The notes: generated from the letters alone by a model not told the origin. DNA of 60,000 nucleotides from Cryptomeria japonica (GCF_030272615.1 NC_081413.1:561801010-561861009); one strand, 5' to 3'. Positions 46,533-58,266 are shown, numbered from the stretch's first letter. Translations and numbers: made by a program.

Positions 46533-48125
46533 CCAGTTTTCAATTTATCCAATCACTCAGCAGTAGCTCAACAAGACAACAATCACCAAAAAGCAACTAT
46601 CAAAACTTTCTTTCGGAGACAATTTACAAACATTGGTGAACCCCTTGGGTCCGCATTAAAAACACTTATCGCAAACAAATTGATTACATTACCAGAAGAA
46701 AGAAACTTTGAACCCAAGGTAAAACCTGCTTGGTGGAATGACAACCATTATTGTGATTTCCATCGAAACAAAGGACACAAAACAGATGCTTGTCAACGAT
46801 TAAAACATGTCATCCAAGATTTGATTAATAATGGAATAATAATTGTGGATGGACATACAACAAATGAATCTCACACAGCTTTCAAAACTTCACTTCCTAA
46901 TTATGAGAAGGGTGAATCATCAACATGGCAAAATGGTAAGGGTAAAGCAAAGGTAAATTATGCTCATACATATGACAATGTGGTAAATGTAATCGTCGTT
47001 AAAGAACAACAACATCACGAACCTGCTCATGTTATCACACGAAGTAAAGCCAAAGTTATTTTGTCGAGTCCTACAAAAAACACGTCATCCACTACCAAAC
47101 AATACAATCTAGTGGATCAATTACAGAAAACACCCGCACAAATATCCATCTTAGAACTTTTAAAACTGTCACCTGCACACAAAGAGATTCTTGAACGAGC
47201 ATTAGTAGATACCACAGTGTCCAAAGATCTTGATATTGACCAATTCCAAACCATGGTGGGACACCTCAAAACTCCTCACTGCTTATCATTTACCAAAGAA
47301 GACGACATGTCCTTGCAACACCCCCACAATGGCCCTTTGCATATTGAAGTCCTCGTTCACAAAATGCGAGTTAAATGTGTTCTAATAGATGGTGGAGCTA
47401 GCCTAAATATTTGTTCATTGAGTCTTGTTCATGCCTTAGGATATTCAGAAGATGCAGTTGATCCCCATAAAAAGATCACCATAAAAGCCTATGATGAAGA
47501 AGAATGTTCCTCCAAGGGAATTGTGATACTACCCATCAGAGTAGGACCTTTATAGAAAAACACAGCATGCCAAGTTCTGGACTTGGACTTATCATATAAT
47601 ATACTCCTGGGGAGACCATGGATACATGACTTGCAAGCTATCCCATCAACCTACCATCAATGTGTCAAATTTCCATATGATGGACAAGAAATCACAATAT
47701 CTGCAGATTCAAATCCATTCCAGTATTGCAGCAATCTAAAAATAGCTCAAGAAGTCATTGTTCCTCATAACAGGGAGGCATCATCTTCGAACACACAATC
47801 CAAAGAACAATTCTTTGCCTCTATTTTATCAAGTATGGAAAAACAAATGCAGTTAAGAGATCGAGGAAATGGAGAATACTCAATATCACAATTACCACTC
47901 TCTCCTAAATCCTTTGGAAAACCATCAAACTCTAAACAACAACCAATTGTGAAACATCTTCCGATATTTGATGGAGCATTCATTAGTGTTGGAACCTTGT
48001 CAAAGGAGACAGAAGACAAAGATGTGCTATAGTGGCTATACAAAGATGAAGAAATTCAACAAAAGGTCAACAATGTCAGAATACCTCCAGAAAAATATGG
48101 GAAAGGATTCAACATTCTTCAGAAG
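46533..48125 (+). pseudogene. Tat-like gag C-terminus and aspartic protease, with in-frame stops
   Basis: Continues the frame of 46194 past stops. WWNDNHYCDFHRNKGHKTDAC is the Tat-type CxxH...H...C knuckle variant (about 46730-46795). The protease active site reads CVLIDGGASLNICSLSL (about 47376-47430), with DGGAS replacing the usual DTG/DSG. After TAG near 47553 comes [20 protein letters not shown], the conserved C-terminal protease block. TAG near 48030 falls where a Trp codon (TGG) would fit. Three stops in one otherwise open frame point to simple point mutations. Confidence 0.87.
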
Positions 48126-49868
48126 ATGGGATACATTGGAATAGGTCCTATAGGAAAAAGAAAAGAAGGTATCTCAGAACCTATCCAACCTCTTAATCAG
48201 CAAGCTACAGACAAAGCAGGCTTAGGGTATGGACAAGTTACTTCACCAAAAGACACATCTTCTAATCAACAAAAAGAAGAATATGAAAATAGACAAGAAC
48301 AACTTGCAATTGAAAGGGAAGAAGCATCTGCAAAGCAACGATCACAACCAAACATGAAATGGAAAAAGAAAGAATCCTCAAATCAACAAGAGAAACAAAC
48401 CAATAATACCTCCCAAGCAGCATTAACTCTCAATCAAAGAAAGCATGAACCTAGTACTAATCAAGGAGAACTGATAGTAAAGTTGACAAAACTCAATCTC
48501 AGTCCAAAAGAAGTTGAATATGAGAGAAGGAAAGATATAGCAAGACAAATAGAAGAAACACATCAAAAGCTATATGAACAAATTTGTAGATTGCAAGCTG
48601 CAAGTGAGACAGATTCTGACGAATGGGAATGGGATTCCTATCATTCTGAAGAATCAGCTGAAGAAAATTGCTTTAAAGAAGATGTAGGAGTCGATGTAGT
48701 TCACACGTATGCAAGACAAACATTAGGAACTAGTTCACTTGAATTAGAATCACATTCGACTGACTTGGAATTAATTGAGGATGATCAAGAACTTCCTGGG
48801 CGAGGTCATTCTGATGAGAGTACCATTATGGACATTGACATACATATCGAAGACTTTGATAGCTCAATCATGACCCTAAATACTCTCGAAACATCTCAAC
48901 CAGACGATCCTTTACCTCTACTCCACCCCGAACTTATTGAATGGGAAAATGAAGGACATACTGCCATTGATACCTTTCCAAATGACTATGCCATATTTGT
49001 ATATCTTAATGCAATCGAACCCGCAACAACTTCAACCAAGAATTTCAGCAATGCATCTTCCAGTCAAGTGGGTGCCAAATCTCCTAGTCGCAAAAGTGAA
49101 AATAAAGAAAACAATATCAGGTCTAATGTTGAAAACCATTTCTTGGCAACATTAGATCAAGAAAAAGTAAAAAGAAAGGATGTATCTAACGATGAAAACC
49201 TCCTCGAGGCACCGGAAGATGGGATATTTGACACTTTACCTGAGTACTATCAAGAAAGGTCATCCATTTTGATTGAACCAACAGAAGTAGTTAACATTGG
49301 GACATCAGAGCAACCCAAGATCCTACATCCAGCAACTTCTCTGACAAACAAGGAAAGGAAAGAATATATGGAATTCTTTACACGAAGACAAATCAATTTC
49401 GCTTGGTCATATGCAAACATGCCAGGGTTGGATCCAGAGCTTATTATGCATCACTTGAATGTCAATCCAGGAGCCAAACCAGTCAAACAAAAATTAAGAA
49501 AGATGCATCCACATATTGCTCTCTTGGTTAAAGTAGAACTAAAAAACTTACTGGATGTCAGATTCATCAGACCTATAGCATATCCTCAATGGGTATCAAA
49601 CATTGTTCCTGTTTCAAAGCCAGACAAAAGTATCAGAGTATGCACAGACTTCAAAGATCTTAATAATGCATGTCCAAAGGATGACTTTCCTTTGCCTAAC
49701 ATTGACATCATTGTAGATTTAACAGCTGGACACTCCATGTTTTCTCTAATGGATGGTTTCTCTTCATACAATCAGATTAAAATAGCACCTAAGGACCAAG
49801 AAAAGACAGCTTTCACATGTCCATGGGGTACTTTCTGTTGGAACATCATGCGCCTTCCGCAGCGCTAG
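48126..49868 (+). CDS. Tat-like pol segment: linker and N-terminal reverse transcriptase, truncated
   Basis: An open frame of 580 codons in phase with the upstream segment. The first ~400 residues are charged linker (Gln/Glu/Lys-rich, with SETDSDEWEWDSYHSEES acidic stretches). RT begins about 49370: WSYANMPGLDPELIMHHLNV, KQKLRKMHPHIALLVKVE, IRPIAYPQWVSNIVPV, DKSIRVCTDFKDLNNACPKD, FPLPNIDIIVD and FSLMDGFSSYNQI. It ends at TCPWGTFCWNIM, then switches to unrelated RLPQR and a stop. The YxDD box, thumb, RNase H and integrase are absent. No intact polymerase is possible. Confidence 0.9.
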   Translation: MGYIGIGPIGKRKEGISEPIQPLNQQATDKAGLGYGQVTSPKDTSSNQQKEEYENRQEQLAIEREEASAKQRSQPNMKWKKKESSNQQEKQTNNTSQAALTLNQRKHEPSTNQGELIVKLTKLNLSPKEVEYERRKDIARQIEETHQKLYEQICRLQAASETDSDEWEWDSYHSEESAEENCFKEDVGVDVVHTYARQTLGTSSLELESHSTDLELIEDDQELPGRGHSDESTIMDIDIHIEDFDSSIMTLNTLETSQPDDPLPLLHPELIEWENEGHTAIDTFPNDYAIFVYLNAIEPATTSTKNFSNASSSQVGAKSPSRKSENKENNIRSNVENHFLATLDQEKVKRKDVSNDENLLEAPEDGIFDTLPEYYQERSSILIEPTEVVNIGTSEQPKILHPATSLTNKERKEYMEFFTRRQINFAWSYANMPGLDPELIMHHLNVNPGAKPVKQKLRKMHPHIALLVKVELKNLLDVRFIRPIAYPQWVSNIVPVSKPDKSIRVCTDFKDLNNACPKDDFPLPNIDIIVDLTAGHSMFSLMDGFSSYNQIKIAPKDQEKTAFTCPWGTFCWNIMRLPQR

Positions 49869-49976
49869 CGACGCCTGCGGTGGCACCGACGGCACTGCCC
49901 ACGGCGCCCGCGGAGTTGGTGGTGGCGCGGTGGCGGCCACCACTGAGCCTCCACTGCCCTGCCTCTTCCCTTCCTA
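49850..49976. other. GC-rich foreign patch at RT breakpoint
   Basis: About 127 bp of about 70% GC (for example 'gcggtggcaccgacggcact') in surroundings of ~35% GC, beginning in the middle of the RT domain. Plus-strand reading gives Ala/Pro-rich text, the minus strand Pro/Ala/Val-rich. It resembles a fragment of a GC-rich coding exon or another transposon. Source unknown. Confidence 0.8.
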
Positions 49977-50440
49977 CCATTTTTTTTTCAAAAATAATAT
50001 TTTTTTTTTAATGTATTTTTTTTGAAAATAAAAATGCATGTGCAAAGAATTCTTTTTTGAGATGCGAATCACTTTAAAAAAAAAAAATTTGAAAAACCCA
50101 TTTCACTAATCGAAAAACCCATCTCAAAAATGCAATTTTCTCCCCAACCCAGCTAACGAAAACGCTAAAAAAAATGATTTTTTTTATGCTAAGAGTTAAA
50201 TCAACAAAGCTGGGTTTTCTCGAAGTACGTACCAGTGGACCATATGTCGGAGGACGCTCATATCATCGAACTCGCTTGAACCTATGCTGGTGATACGGGA
50301 TCGCCATGTCCTTTCTCCAGAACAATTTTCTCCAACAACTGTAGTGCACAAATGAGGAGTAAAAAAAAAAGAATTCACCTTTTTAAATTCATAATGGGGC
50401 ATTTAGGTGGGATTTTTATTCCACTTATTTTTTTTCTAAT
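49977..50440 (-). pseudogene. Possible captured fragment, 68-codon minus-strand frame
   Basis: After T- and A-rich runs, 50402-50196 (minus) reads HLCTTVVGENCSGERTWRS, then ITSIGSSEFDDMSVLRHM and VHWYVLRENPALLI. The text looks more protein-like than most short frames here and lies against the element's direction. I do not recognise it. It could belong with the GC-rich patch as one foreign insert that replaced pol. Confidence 0.3.
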
Positions 50441-50666
50441 CATCTGATCAACTAATCAGCCTGGCAAGACAATAATTTCAAGTTTCTTATTGGGAAATGA
50501 ATCAGATTGACTCTAATAATCGGATAATCATTCCAATCTATAAATCGACAAAATTTCAAAAATCAAAAATCAAAAAATTGCGAAAAATTCAAAATCATTC
50601 GAAAATTATTCGATTCATCTCCCGAGTGGGCATCCTCGCATTGATATCTATCAATCAGTGTCTGGG

Positions 50667-51018
50667 GCATCATATCGAGATTTATCATCTCTGAAACATC
50701 GAATCCACATTATATCAAGATTTATCATCTCCAAATCAAAACAGTACCATATCGAAACCAAATCTACATCAAATCAAGATCAAATCTACATTTTATCGAA
50801 TCAACAACATCATCGATCAAGTTTTCTTTGAACCAATGTGTCATATCAAGATTTATCATCTCCAAGATCGAATCCGCATCATATCGAGATTTATCATCTT
50901 CAAATCAAATCAGTATCGCATCGAAACCATATCCGCATCCAATCAAGATCGAATCTGCATCCTATCAAAATCAATATCACCAACATCATCAATCAAGTTT
51001 TCTTTGAACCAACACGTC
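50667..51018 (+). repeat. Two ~172 bp direct repeats in Tat-like 3' region
   Basis: Units start 'catatcgagatttatcatct' at 50670 and 'catatcaagatttatcatct' at 50842. Both contain further 'atatcRagatttatcatc' sub-repeats and both close with 'caagttttctttgaaccaa'. Confidence 0.8.
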
Positions 51019-51031
51019 GTCACACATTGCT

Positions 51032-51047
51032 TCAAAGAGGGGCAAAG
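51032..51047 (+). other. Polypurine tract of Tat-like element
   Basis: TCAAAGAGGGGCAAAG immediately before the 3' LTR start TGTATACACC. Confidence 0.88.
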
Positions 51048-52107
51048 TGTATACACCTAAAAATGGTCTGAAGATAGTTAATTAAATACGCAGTTATTTG
51101 ATTAATTCCTCTTCCCAATTAATTGAATTCACAAGCAATTTAATTAATTTCTCTATTCATCTACGAGTAAATAAATCTAAATGATTTATTTATATAGTTC
51201 ATCTCACATCCCCCATTGATTAATTAATTCTCAATTAATTAATGTCTCCCCATACTAATCAATTCTTCTAATCCCTAATTAAGATTAACAAACTCAAGTT
51301 TGTTGATATTAATTACCCATTTTCCAATTATTTGAATTTCTAAATTCAAATGAGCACATGGCTCCTAACTTTAACCACCTAACCTAACCATCCCCTAACC
51401 TAACCCATTCAATCTAATCTTGGGTCTAACTAACCCTATCCTATCTTGCACATTCTAACCTCCTTATCCTAACCTCTCATGGTGTGGATATTCTCTCATT
51501 GAGACACATGGCACTTTTGCCACATGTCTCCTCCCTTGGACACTTGCCCTCTCATGAGAAAGGCTCCTTGACACTTGTCACCACAAAGATGACAAGTGTC
51601 CCTTCCTCCAACCTCTTCTCCAACTTCCTCAATCTTGGCCCTTGATATCTTCAGATCAAATCTGGATCGTCGATTCCTGCCACCTCAGCTTTGGCCTTGG
51701 AACTCCTATAAATACCCTTCATTTTGGAGCAATAAGGATCCCATCTCATATCAATTTAGGCATTGTTACTATAGGCATTTGTATTTCACTTATCTAGTAA
51801 TTAGCTTTGGATTTATCATGGCATGTTCATCTAGGTTCTTAAATCATGCATTTCATATCATCTCTTTAATCAATCATGATCAATTAGCTACTCAACTCTT
51901 GAGTTGTCATTTTGGAGGTCATTGCTCCGCTGAGAGCCCATCAATCCAACACCTTCAAGGTCCTCAAGAATAGAGGAAAATGGGACATTTCAAGGAAAGC
52001 TTAGGGTTTGCATCTTTGATTTAGTTTTCAATTAAGCTTTCAATTATGTTTTTATTGTCTCATTATATGTGTATGCTTATTGTACTAACCACATTTTTAG
52101 CATCGCA
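51048..52107 (+). repeat. Tat-like element 3' LTR
   Basis: 1060 bp, near-identical to 41438-42496, ending GCATCGCA, followed by the CAAAT target duplication. Keeps the TATAAATA box at 51707-51714. Confidence 0.95.
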
Positions 52108-52112
52108 CAAAT

Positions 52113-52765
52113 AATTAATGAAATGAACTGAATTTTTTTATATTAAATATAGAGAAAGAAATATTACACAAAAAAAATCAGAGTATTAAATTTATTTCCA
52201 TTATTTAACAAAATATTGAAATAACATAGCTCATAGACAAAAAAAACGTATGAGCTAAGACATTGCGATCCTTATTGGATGCTATCACTTGTAGCCAATC
52301 CCTAACATTATATTTTTTCAAATACTTATTTGTCAAGCACTTTAAATATCCTTTAGAAAAGATGGACTTCGAAGTGACACTGAGTTTGTTTTTTAACTTA
52401 GAGAAGAAATTAGAATAGACCTACTATTTTTTTATGGTGAAAATTAAATCTTATATCCACACAAATTAATAACTATTTAAGCTATTTCAAAACATAATGA
52501 TTATGCTATATTATCCTACCATGACATGATGGCAGCAACAAATAATAAAATGAAATAGAAAGCATTTTTATATCCATAATAGGCAAACTGAAACAAACTG
52601 GTCTTTGCAAAATTATCATTAATATATACGTTTCACAAATTTATAATTTTTACATGTCGGAGTCCCTCAAAATCTTTAAAGCCAAAATAAGTGAGGTTAC
52701 AAGGAAATAGCCAAAAAAATTAAACTACTAGGGGGTCAGGGCTAGAGAACAAGTAGTGGACACAT
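52113..52765. other. AT-rich sequence without a gene
   Basis: Flank of the Tat-like insertion. Only short frames, no repeat partner seen and no domain. Confidence 0.5.
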
Positions 52766-53345
52766 TCATGGTTTACCCTTAGAATCTTGCCCTCCCTCTA
52801 TGTAGAATTGTTCAAACATTATAAGATGTGAGAATTCTTCAAGCCATCTGTAGTCTGGAAAGTCATCCAGAAGAAACCATTTCCGAAGAAAGTCCCTACC
52901 AATCCGCACCCATTTCCTATGATGCGTCAACTGCTCCACATTCAAGTTCAAAAGAAAAGGTTGCTTGGCCATTGTTTGGTCAAGGAGGAGAAGCTTGGTT
53001 AATTCATATGCCCAAGCAATCACCACCCCTACTTCTACAAAGATGACAATAGTAACATTGTCTCCAAGGAAGTCTTCTTTAAACACCTTCCTTAACAACA
53101 ACAACATATCCACCTTGTCTCCTCTGAGGTCCAAAAGAGACGCCAAGAATCGAGACGTTACGTCTATTTTAACACAATATCTATTTTTATTTCACAGAAA
53201 CTCTTTGCTCAACATCATCCTCGCAACCTCATTAGTGAACATCTCAACCTCCTTATAGAGTGATTGGAGGGTTGGGTCTCTAACGGAGCCCAAAAAGGCC
53301 CTCTAGTTGTCTACAAACATGCTTCTCAAGCAGATAGGAGTGTCC
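52766..53345 (-). pseudogene. Unknown minus-strand ORF remnant
   Basis: A 126-codon frame (53146-52766) reads SLLDLRGDKVDMLLLLRKVF, DNVTIVIFVEVGVVIAWAYE, LNVEQLTHHRKWVRIGRDFL and DYRWLEEFSHLIMFEQFY. The same frame extends upstream through stops to LYKEVEMFTNEVARMMLSKE and YCVKIDVTSRFLASLLD near 53270-53140. Sequence character is that of a real but decayed globular or membrane-associated protein. No family recognised. Like the 40640-41000 fragment it is minus-strand and stop-ridden, but I see no match between them. Confidence 0.45.
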
Positions 53346-54900
53346 ATCCTGAGAAATCAGAATACCAAATTATACAGCCTGAGCATATAGACCTAAACTA
53401 GAGGCAAAATTTAACTATCGTGAGCTTTGACAATTTATCTACCAAAGGCTAATTGAAGATAAAAGAAGAAGAGATCGTCTATAAATAGATGAAGCTCTTG
53501 ATTTTAATAATTCTTTCTCTAACCGTATTGATTCCTTTAATTTTTTTTAGATCTTTCCCATAATTGCACTAGTGTGCTAAATCAGAAACAACTCTAAACC
53601 AATACCAAATACCATATTGGAAGTCGTGTTGAAGTTGTGGTGGCAGAGTGGATTGTAGGTAGTTAAAATATATATATTAAATGATCAACATTATTGACTA
53701 TGACATTTGATACATGTCTATTGAATCCAATTCCATTCTGAGCACTTTCTGGAGAACTATGTTCTCTTCAGAAATTTGGGCCGAAATAAAACTTCGGTCA
53801 TTGACTACAATCATTGAACTGTTTAAAATCATTGATGGATTTTCTTTATGTGTGATGTGTCAATGAGGTCAGACTTATCAATACATCATGCAGAGTTCGG
53901 ACTCAGTGTGGTGTGATGTGATGTGCCTTGTCTATTAATAGCAATGAATTCATGAAATCATCAATAAAATATATTTTTTTTTTAAAATAATAAAATATTA
54001 GCCAAACAAATTAAGTAATTTTCAAACGGTGGATAAAAATTGCCAATACACTTAAATAATTTTTCCGTCGGAGTAAAAATTTTCACCCATACACTTATAT
54101 ATTTGTTCCTTTAAACAAAAAACATTCACCTCCTACAATATAGATTTTTCCCACAGAACAAGGTATTATTCACCAGAATTTTATGGAATTTTCGTACCCT
54201 AGAAAAAAATCACCAATACAAATTAATTTTTTTTCCTACTTTGAAAAAAAAATTCGCCATCAATATGAAAATCCCCCCCCCTCCCCGAAAATAACACCTG
54301 ATTCACAAGGGTTTTACACTTTTGCCCAAGGAGTACTTTCTTAAAGCTATCCTTGATTATCACTATGAGCATGTTCATATGTGAACTAATGTGAGGCATT
54401 TGCCTCATGTATCCCAGTCCAATCACATCAATTCATTCCCACTCGACGGAACTCAGCTCTGCATCGAGTCTTAAGATAGTCGATCGTCTCTCTTGGTTGA
54501 CAAGTATATCCATGCTCCACTACACATCAAACAACAACTAGTTAGTTTTATGGACCTCATTCCTTCTTGCTTGCCCATATCATTCACTATTTTGATGTTT
54601 TGCCTTGTCCTTTTCTTCCCTCTTCTTCTTTCTCCCTCCCTCCAACCAATGGGTTCGTAAACTCACCAATTCTGTTTTGGCAGGAATGCATTCTTGCCAC
54701 TTTCTAAGAGAATCTACCATGGTAGGATCTCTTTCTCATATACCTTTCTTCTAATTTTGTTCTACCCTCGTGGTTTTGGAAACCCACTACTATGGGATCC
54801 CAATCACATCATCCCTTTTCTTACCCACCCCCATTGTGCGAACCCACTATCGCTAGATCGTGTTCTTGTGGTATCCTACTGCGTACCCGCCGAACATGAT
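53346..54900. other. AT-rich intergenic sequence
   Basis: No convincing gene. Homopolymer runs at 53970 and 54230-54290 (including nine C at 54273). A 'gggccgaaat' string at 53778 recalls the 38853 array unit but is too short to count. Confidence 0.5.
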
Positions 54901-55527
54901 ACAATCAGAATGCATTTCCTAGTGCCATAAATGCTAAAAACAAAACCAAATTGAAATCACAAGATGAGTTTTAGGGACCTACCTCGTGGTCTGACACTCG
55001 ATGTCGTCTCACACTGCGTACCACATCCACCCAATGCCTCAATCTTGCCTACTCATCCATCTTGTCCTCACACACAATAAGCTCAAAAATTCACTAAAAG
55101 CAATAGAAATCTCTCTCAGAGCTCACAATTCTCAATAATCATTGTGCACAAATGAGCCCACTTTTAGCCATTTTTGAGTATATAAGGTAAGGTACCCATA
55201 TGCTCCTTTTCATCATCTGGGACCTTCCTAGATGTTTTTAAGCATCTCTTATTCCTAGGGTCTCCTTTTAGGATGTTATTTTCACCTCTTGCTCCCATTT
55301 CTTGTCCCCTTTTTTCCCATTCATTAGGAGAATTTTATTTCGAGATGCCACCAGGGCTTCGTTCCCTGTTCACCCTCTTGAGGGGGTACCCCTTCCTTCA
55401 TCCTCCATCCTTTCCTCGGTCAAGTCTAGGGAATTTTTTCGCTTTGCTACCCTCTTTTTTGAGTCGTGGGTGTTTTATTTTTTTTCGCACTAACACTATT
55501 TTAGCACCATAGCAAAGATGGGCAAAA
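54901..55527 (+). other. 3' internal end of a gypsy element, with polypurine tract
   Basis: Ends with AGCAAAGATGGGCAAAA (55511-55527), a decayed form of the tract before the other two gypsy-family LTRs. The rest is non-coding by eye. The left extent of this element could not be set and no 5' LTR was found. Confidence 0.55.
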
Positions 55528-56521
55528 TGTAGACACCTAAAATTTGATTAATTAGATTAATCAAATTTTACTATCCCAAATGCTTTTAAATTAAATAATT
55601 AGTATTCTTCCCCTTCTAGCTGATTAATTCTATTAATTACATTTTGGTCTTATTTGACTAATTAATTGATAATCTAAGACCATTTAATTAATTAAATCCC
55701 CTTTTGGCCTTCCTCTATTAAATAAAATAAATTTACATTATTTTATTTAATTCGTTAGCCTTTTATCCTCTCCCATTATTTAATTCTTAATTAATTAATT
55801 CCCCCTTTAATCTATCCCTTATTTGAATTAATTAAAATTCAAATATTCCTATTTAGGACACATGGCTCCTAACTCCTAACCACCTAACCCAACCTATCCT
55901 AACCCCTATCTAACCTATCCCCTATCCTTACTCTTGGGTTCCTAACCAAGCCTATCCTTCCAAACCAACCCTCCCTCCTAACCTTCGTGTGTGCACATTC
56001 CTCATTATTTTCCAAATATTGGAAAATATCCCTTTTGGGGTGGTTATCCCCCAAAAAGATGTGTCCTCGAGGATACATGTCATCTCATCCCAAGACATGT
56101 GTCCCTTCGCTGTGACACTTGCCTCTTCCCCTTGAGCCACTTGACAATTGTTTCCTTCTCCCATCCTCTTTTTCTCCTCTCATCTCCTATTTAATCCCCC
56201 TCTTTTCCTTTGCATTTCATCAAAATTCATTCAATTGAATTGTTACTCTGCAAAAATCATTACTCACTCCCATTTCATCACCATCCATTATCCATTGCAA
56301 CCATAATCATGGAGGAATATCAAGCATTTGAAGATGTCATCGAGCACACATAAAATTGAGGAATAATCATATCAAAGAAAACATGCTAGTTTGTGTTGCA
56401 TTTTTATTTTGGTTCCATTTCAATTTTATCATTCTAATCTTGAGGTGTATGATGTTTTGTGTATTTTGGTTAATTATCTAACTTTTAATCCCTTTGTATT
56501 TCATGCACATTTTTCATCACA
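55528..56521 (+). repeat. Gypsy-type LTR, third family member
   Basis: Starts TGTAGACACCTAAAATTTG and ends near TTTTTCATCACA. Middle 'cacatggctcctaactcct' and 'cctaacccctatctaacc' match the Tat-like LTR, as do the TTAATTAAT-rich beginning and the TATTTAAT box (56188-56195). Right end is set by analogy only. Confidence 0.7.
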
Positions 56522-56559
56522 CACATATTATTTATTAGTTTTTTTCTTTTAGTTTTGTT

Positions 56560-57930
56560 GAATATATTTAACTAAAGTAGATATAGTCTCTCTCAGTCTG
56601 ACCATGAGACTTTTTTAGCTCTCTGAGAGGCCCTTCCTATGGAAATGATTCACAAGATTGACATTTAATCCCTCGCTCCATGTTGGAAGGATTTGAAATG
56701 GTTTCTTGATATTGCTTTCTAGAATTACAAACCTCATATGGGTTACAGATGGCTTTCCCCCATGTCCACTTGGTGGATGGCTTGAACTCCAGGTGGCATT
56801 TGCAGTCACCCATTTTTGTTTGGTAGTGCATATTTCTTAATGTGTGGTCAGTAGTGCTTGAGCCCAAGCTTACACACTTTTCCTAGTGTATTCTTTTCCA
56901 GGGTCTTCCTATTGGCTCCCGGCTAGTGCATATGGGATTCAGAGAGGTCCTTGATGCCATTTTTGTGGGCATCCCGAATCCTTTCAACACCTCTTTTGCT
57001 TTTACATGAGGGCTTTAAATTTATGGGCCTAGATCCAAGTTTTTTTAAGCCCTTTTGACTTGAACCCTTTTCCTCGCACATGGTCCTTCTAAGAGATTCT
57101 CCCCAATTCCCCAAGAAATACAGTCCCTCTAGCATGCTTTCAAGGTGGAGATCCTTTTTATGATTTGGAAGGATAGAAATACATTATTTTCTTACACAAC
57201 TCTGTGGATACAAATGTTTTTTCTTTATTCGAAAGCTCTCATCTGCTCCAATGTCCTTTTACAAATTCAAGTTCAAGCAAATAAAGTTTCTTTGGAGGTG
57301 GCTCATCTTAAGGTGCTCCTTGACCACTAGGGTAATGCCCTTTGTACCGTTGCCAGAGTTTCTCCTAATCCTTCATCCACTCGTGGTATTTCCTACTCCT
57401 GGAGTTGCCAATGGGGATATAGCTTTTCTGTGTGATGGTCTTGCTCTCCCAGGTCTTAGGGTACCTCTGGATGGTATGTGACGACGCTCCATCTTCGCAC
57501 CTGTTTAGTGAGGGGCAGGAACCTCTGCTAGTGCTGGTGATGGTTGGACTACTAGAGATGCTAGAGTTGTACAGGGAAGTGGTTCTCATTGGCTCATCAC
57601 CGAGACCTCTAAAGGGTTCCCTTAGCTCAACCTTTCTATTTCTCCTAAGGTGTTCGGTGGCTCCTGAAGAAGAAAAAGATAACGAAGGTGATGATGGCTG
57701 GTCTATTCTTGACACCACTCGAAACCCCGGTGACACTTTGGGTAAACCAGATGATAAGGATCCGCCCCTGCCACCAACGGGAATTGCTCTGGCAACTTAG
57801 CGGCTTTTATGTTGTTTATGCTTTTTGCTGACTAGTTTTTTTGGTTTTGGGTTCTATCTCCTGTGACTCTCGTGGTGTGACCGTATGTCCATCCACCTTT
57901 TATTTTTGTGAAAATATAATAATAAAAATA
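56560..57930 (+). pseudogene. Possible LINE remnant (3' part)
   Basis: Broken plus-strand frames include EVLDAIFVGIPNPFNTSF and FKVEILFMIWKDRNTLFS, the latter like the W-x-x-W-K-x-R-N motif near the C-terminus of plant L1-type RT proteins. A later frame (57432-57800) has acidic text APEEEKDNEGDDGWS. A T-rich non-coding end leads to an AAAATATAATAATAAAAATA tail near 57910. No RT catalytic motif is seen, so the assignment is tentative; a decayed host gene is the alternative. Confidence 0.3.
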
Positions 57931-58266
57931 AATTATTATAATTGAAATAAATAGTCACGAGACTGAAATTTTTAGCTTTTATCTAATTTTTTAATTAAGT
58001 TACAAGATCATGCAATGCTATGTAGATTCTAACGAGGAAACACCAAGATTGAATGAAAACTCAAAACATGTGAAGAAGGAAATTACAAGATTTATTGAAA
58101 AAAAAAAACAAATTATTATTTGGAAATGGCGAAGCCTGCAAATCTAACAGCTAAAAGGCCACATGGTATTATTATCATTTATTCTTCTGGTAGAGAAGAA
58201 GAACGTAATGTGAGTGGAACAAGTATTACGCTGGTGAGGAGATTTATATAATATATTAAATTCATT
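57931..58266. other. Sequence without a gene, 3' flank of defensin-like locus
   Basis: AT-rich. On the minus strand it would hold the 3' untranslated region and polyadenylation signals of the defensin-like locus. I saw no decisive signal. Confidence 0.4.

Larger units (their letters stand above)
41438..52107 (+). mobile_element. Ty3/gypsy retrotransposon, Tat-like, pol-truncated
   Basis: LTRs 41438-42496 and 51048-52107 start TGTATACACCTAAAAATGG and end TTTTTAGCATCACA/GCA. Target duplication CAAAT is at 41433-41437 and 52108-52112. The LTRs differ at about 25 positions plus one indel by eye, making this the youngest element in the window. Order: primer site, long leader with repeats, gag, protease, start of RT, then an abrupt switch to foreign GC-rich sequence and a repeat-bearing 3' region. 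RT catalytic box, RNase H and integrase are missing, yet the ends are intact, so it may have moved by using other elements' enzymes, or lost pol after insertion. Confidence 0.95.

Noticed and set aside
55273-55512. 79-codon plus-strand frame before the third gypsy LTR
   Set aside because: Pro/Ser/Leu-rich, in the position of a 3' UTR next to the polypurine tract, with an equally long frame overlapping it.
57365-57736. Minus-strand 123-codon Ser-rich frame as a gene
   Set aside because: Overlaps a plus-strand frame of equal length; neither shows a domain, so no gene was called.
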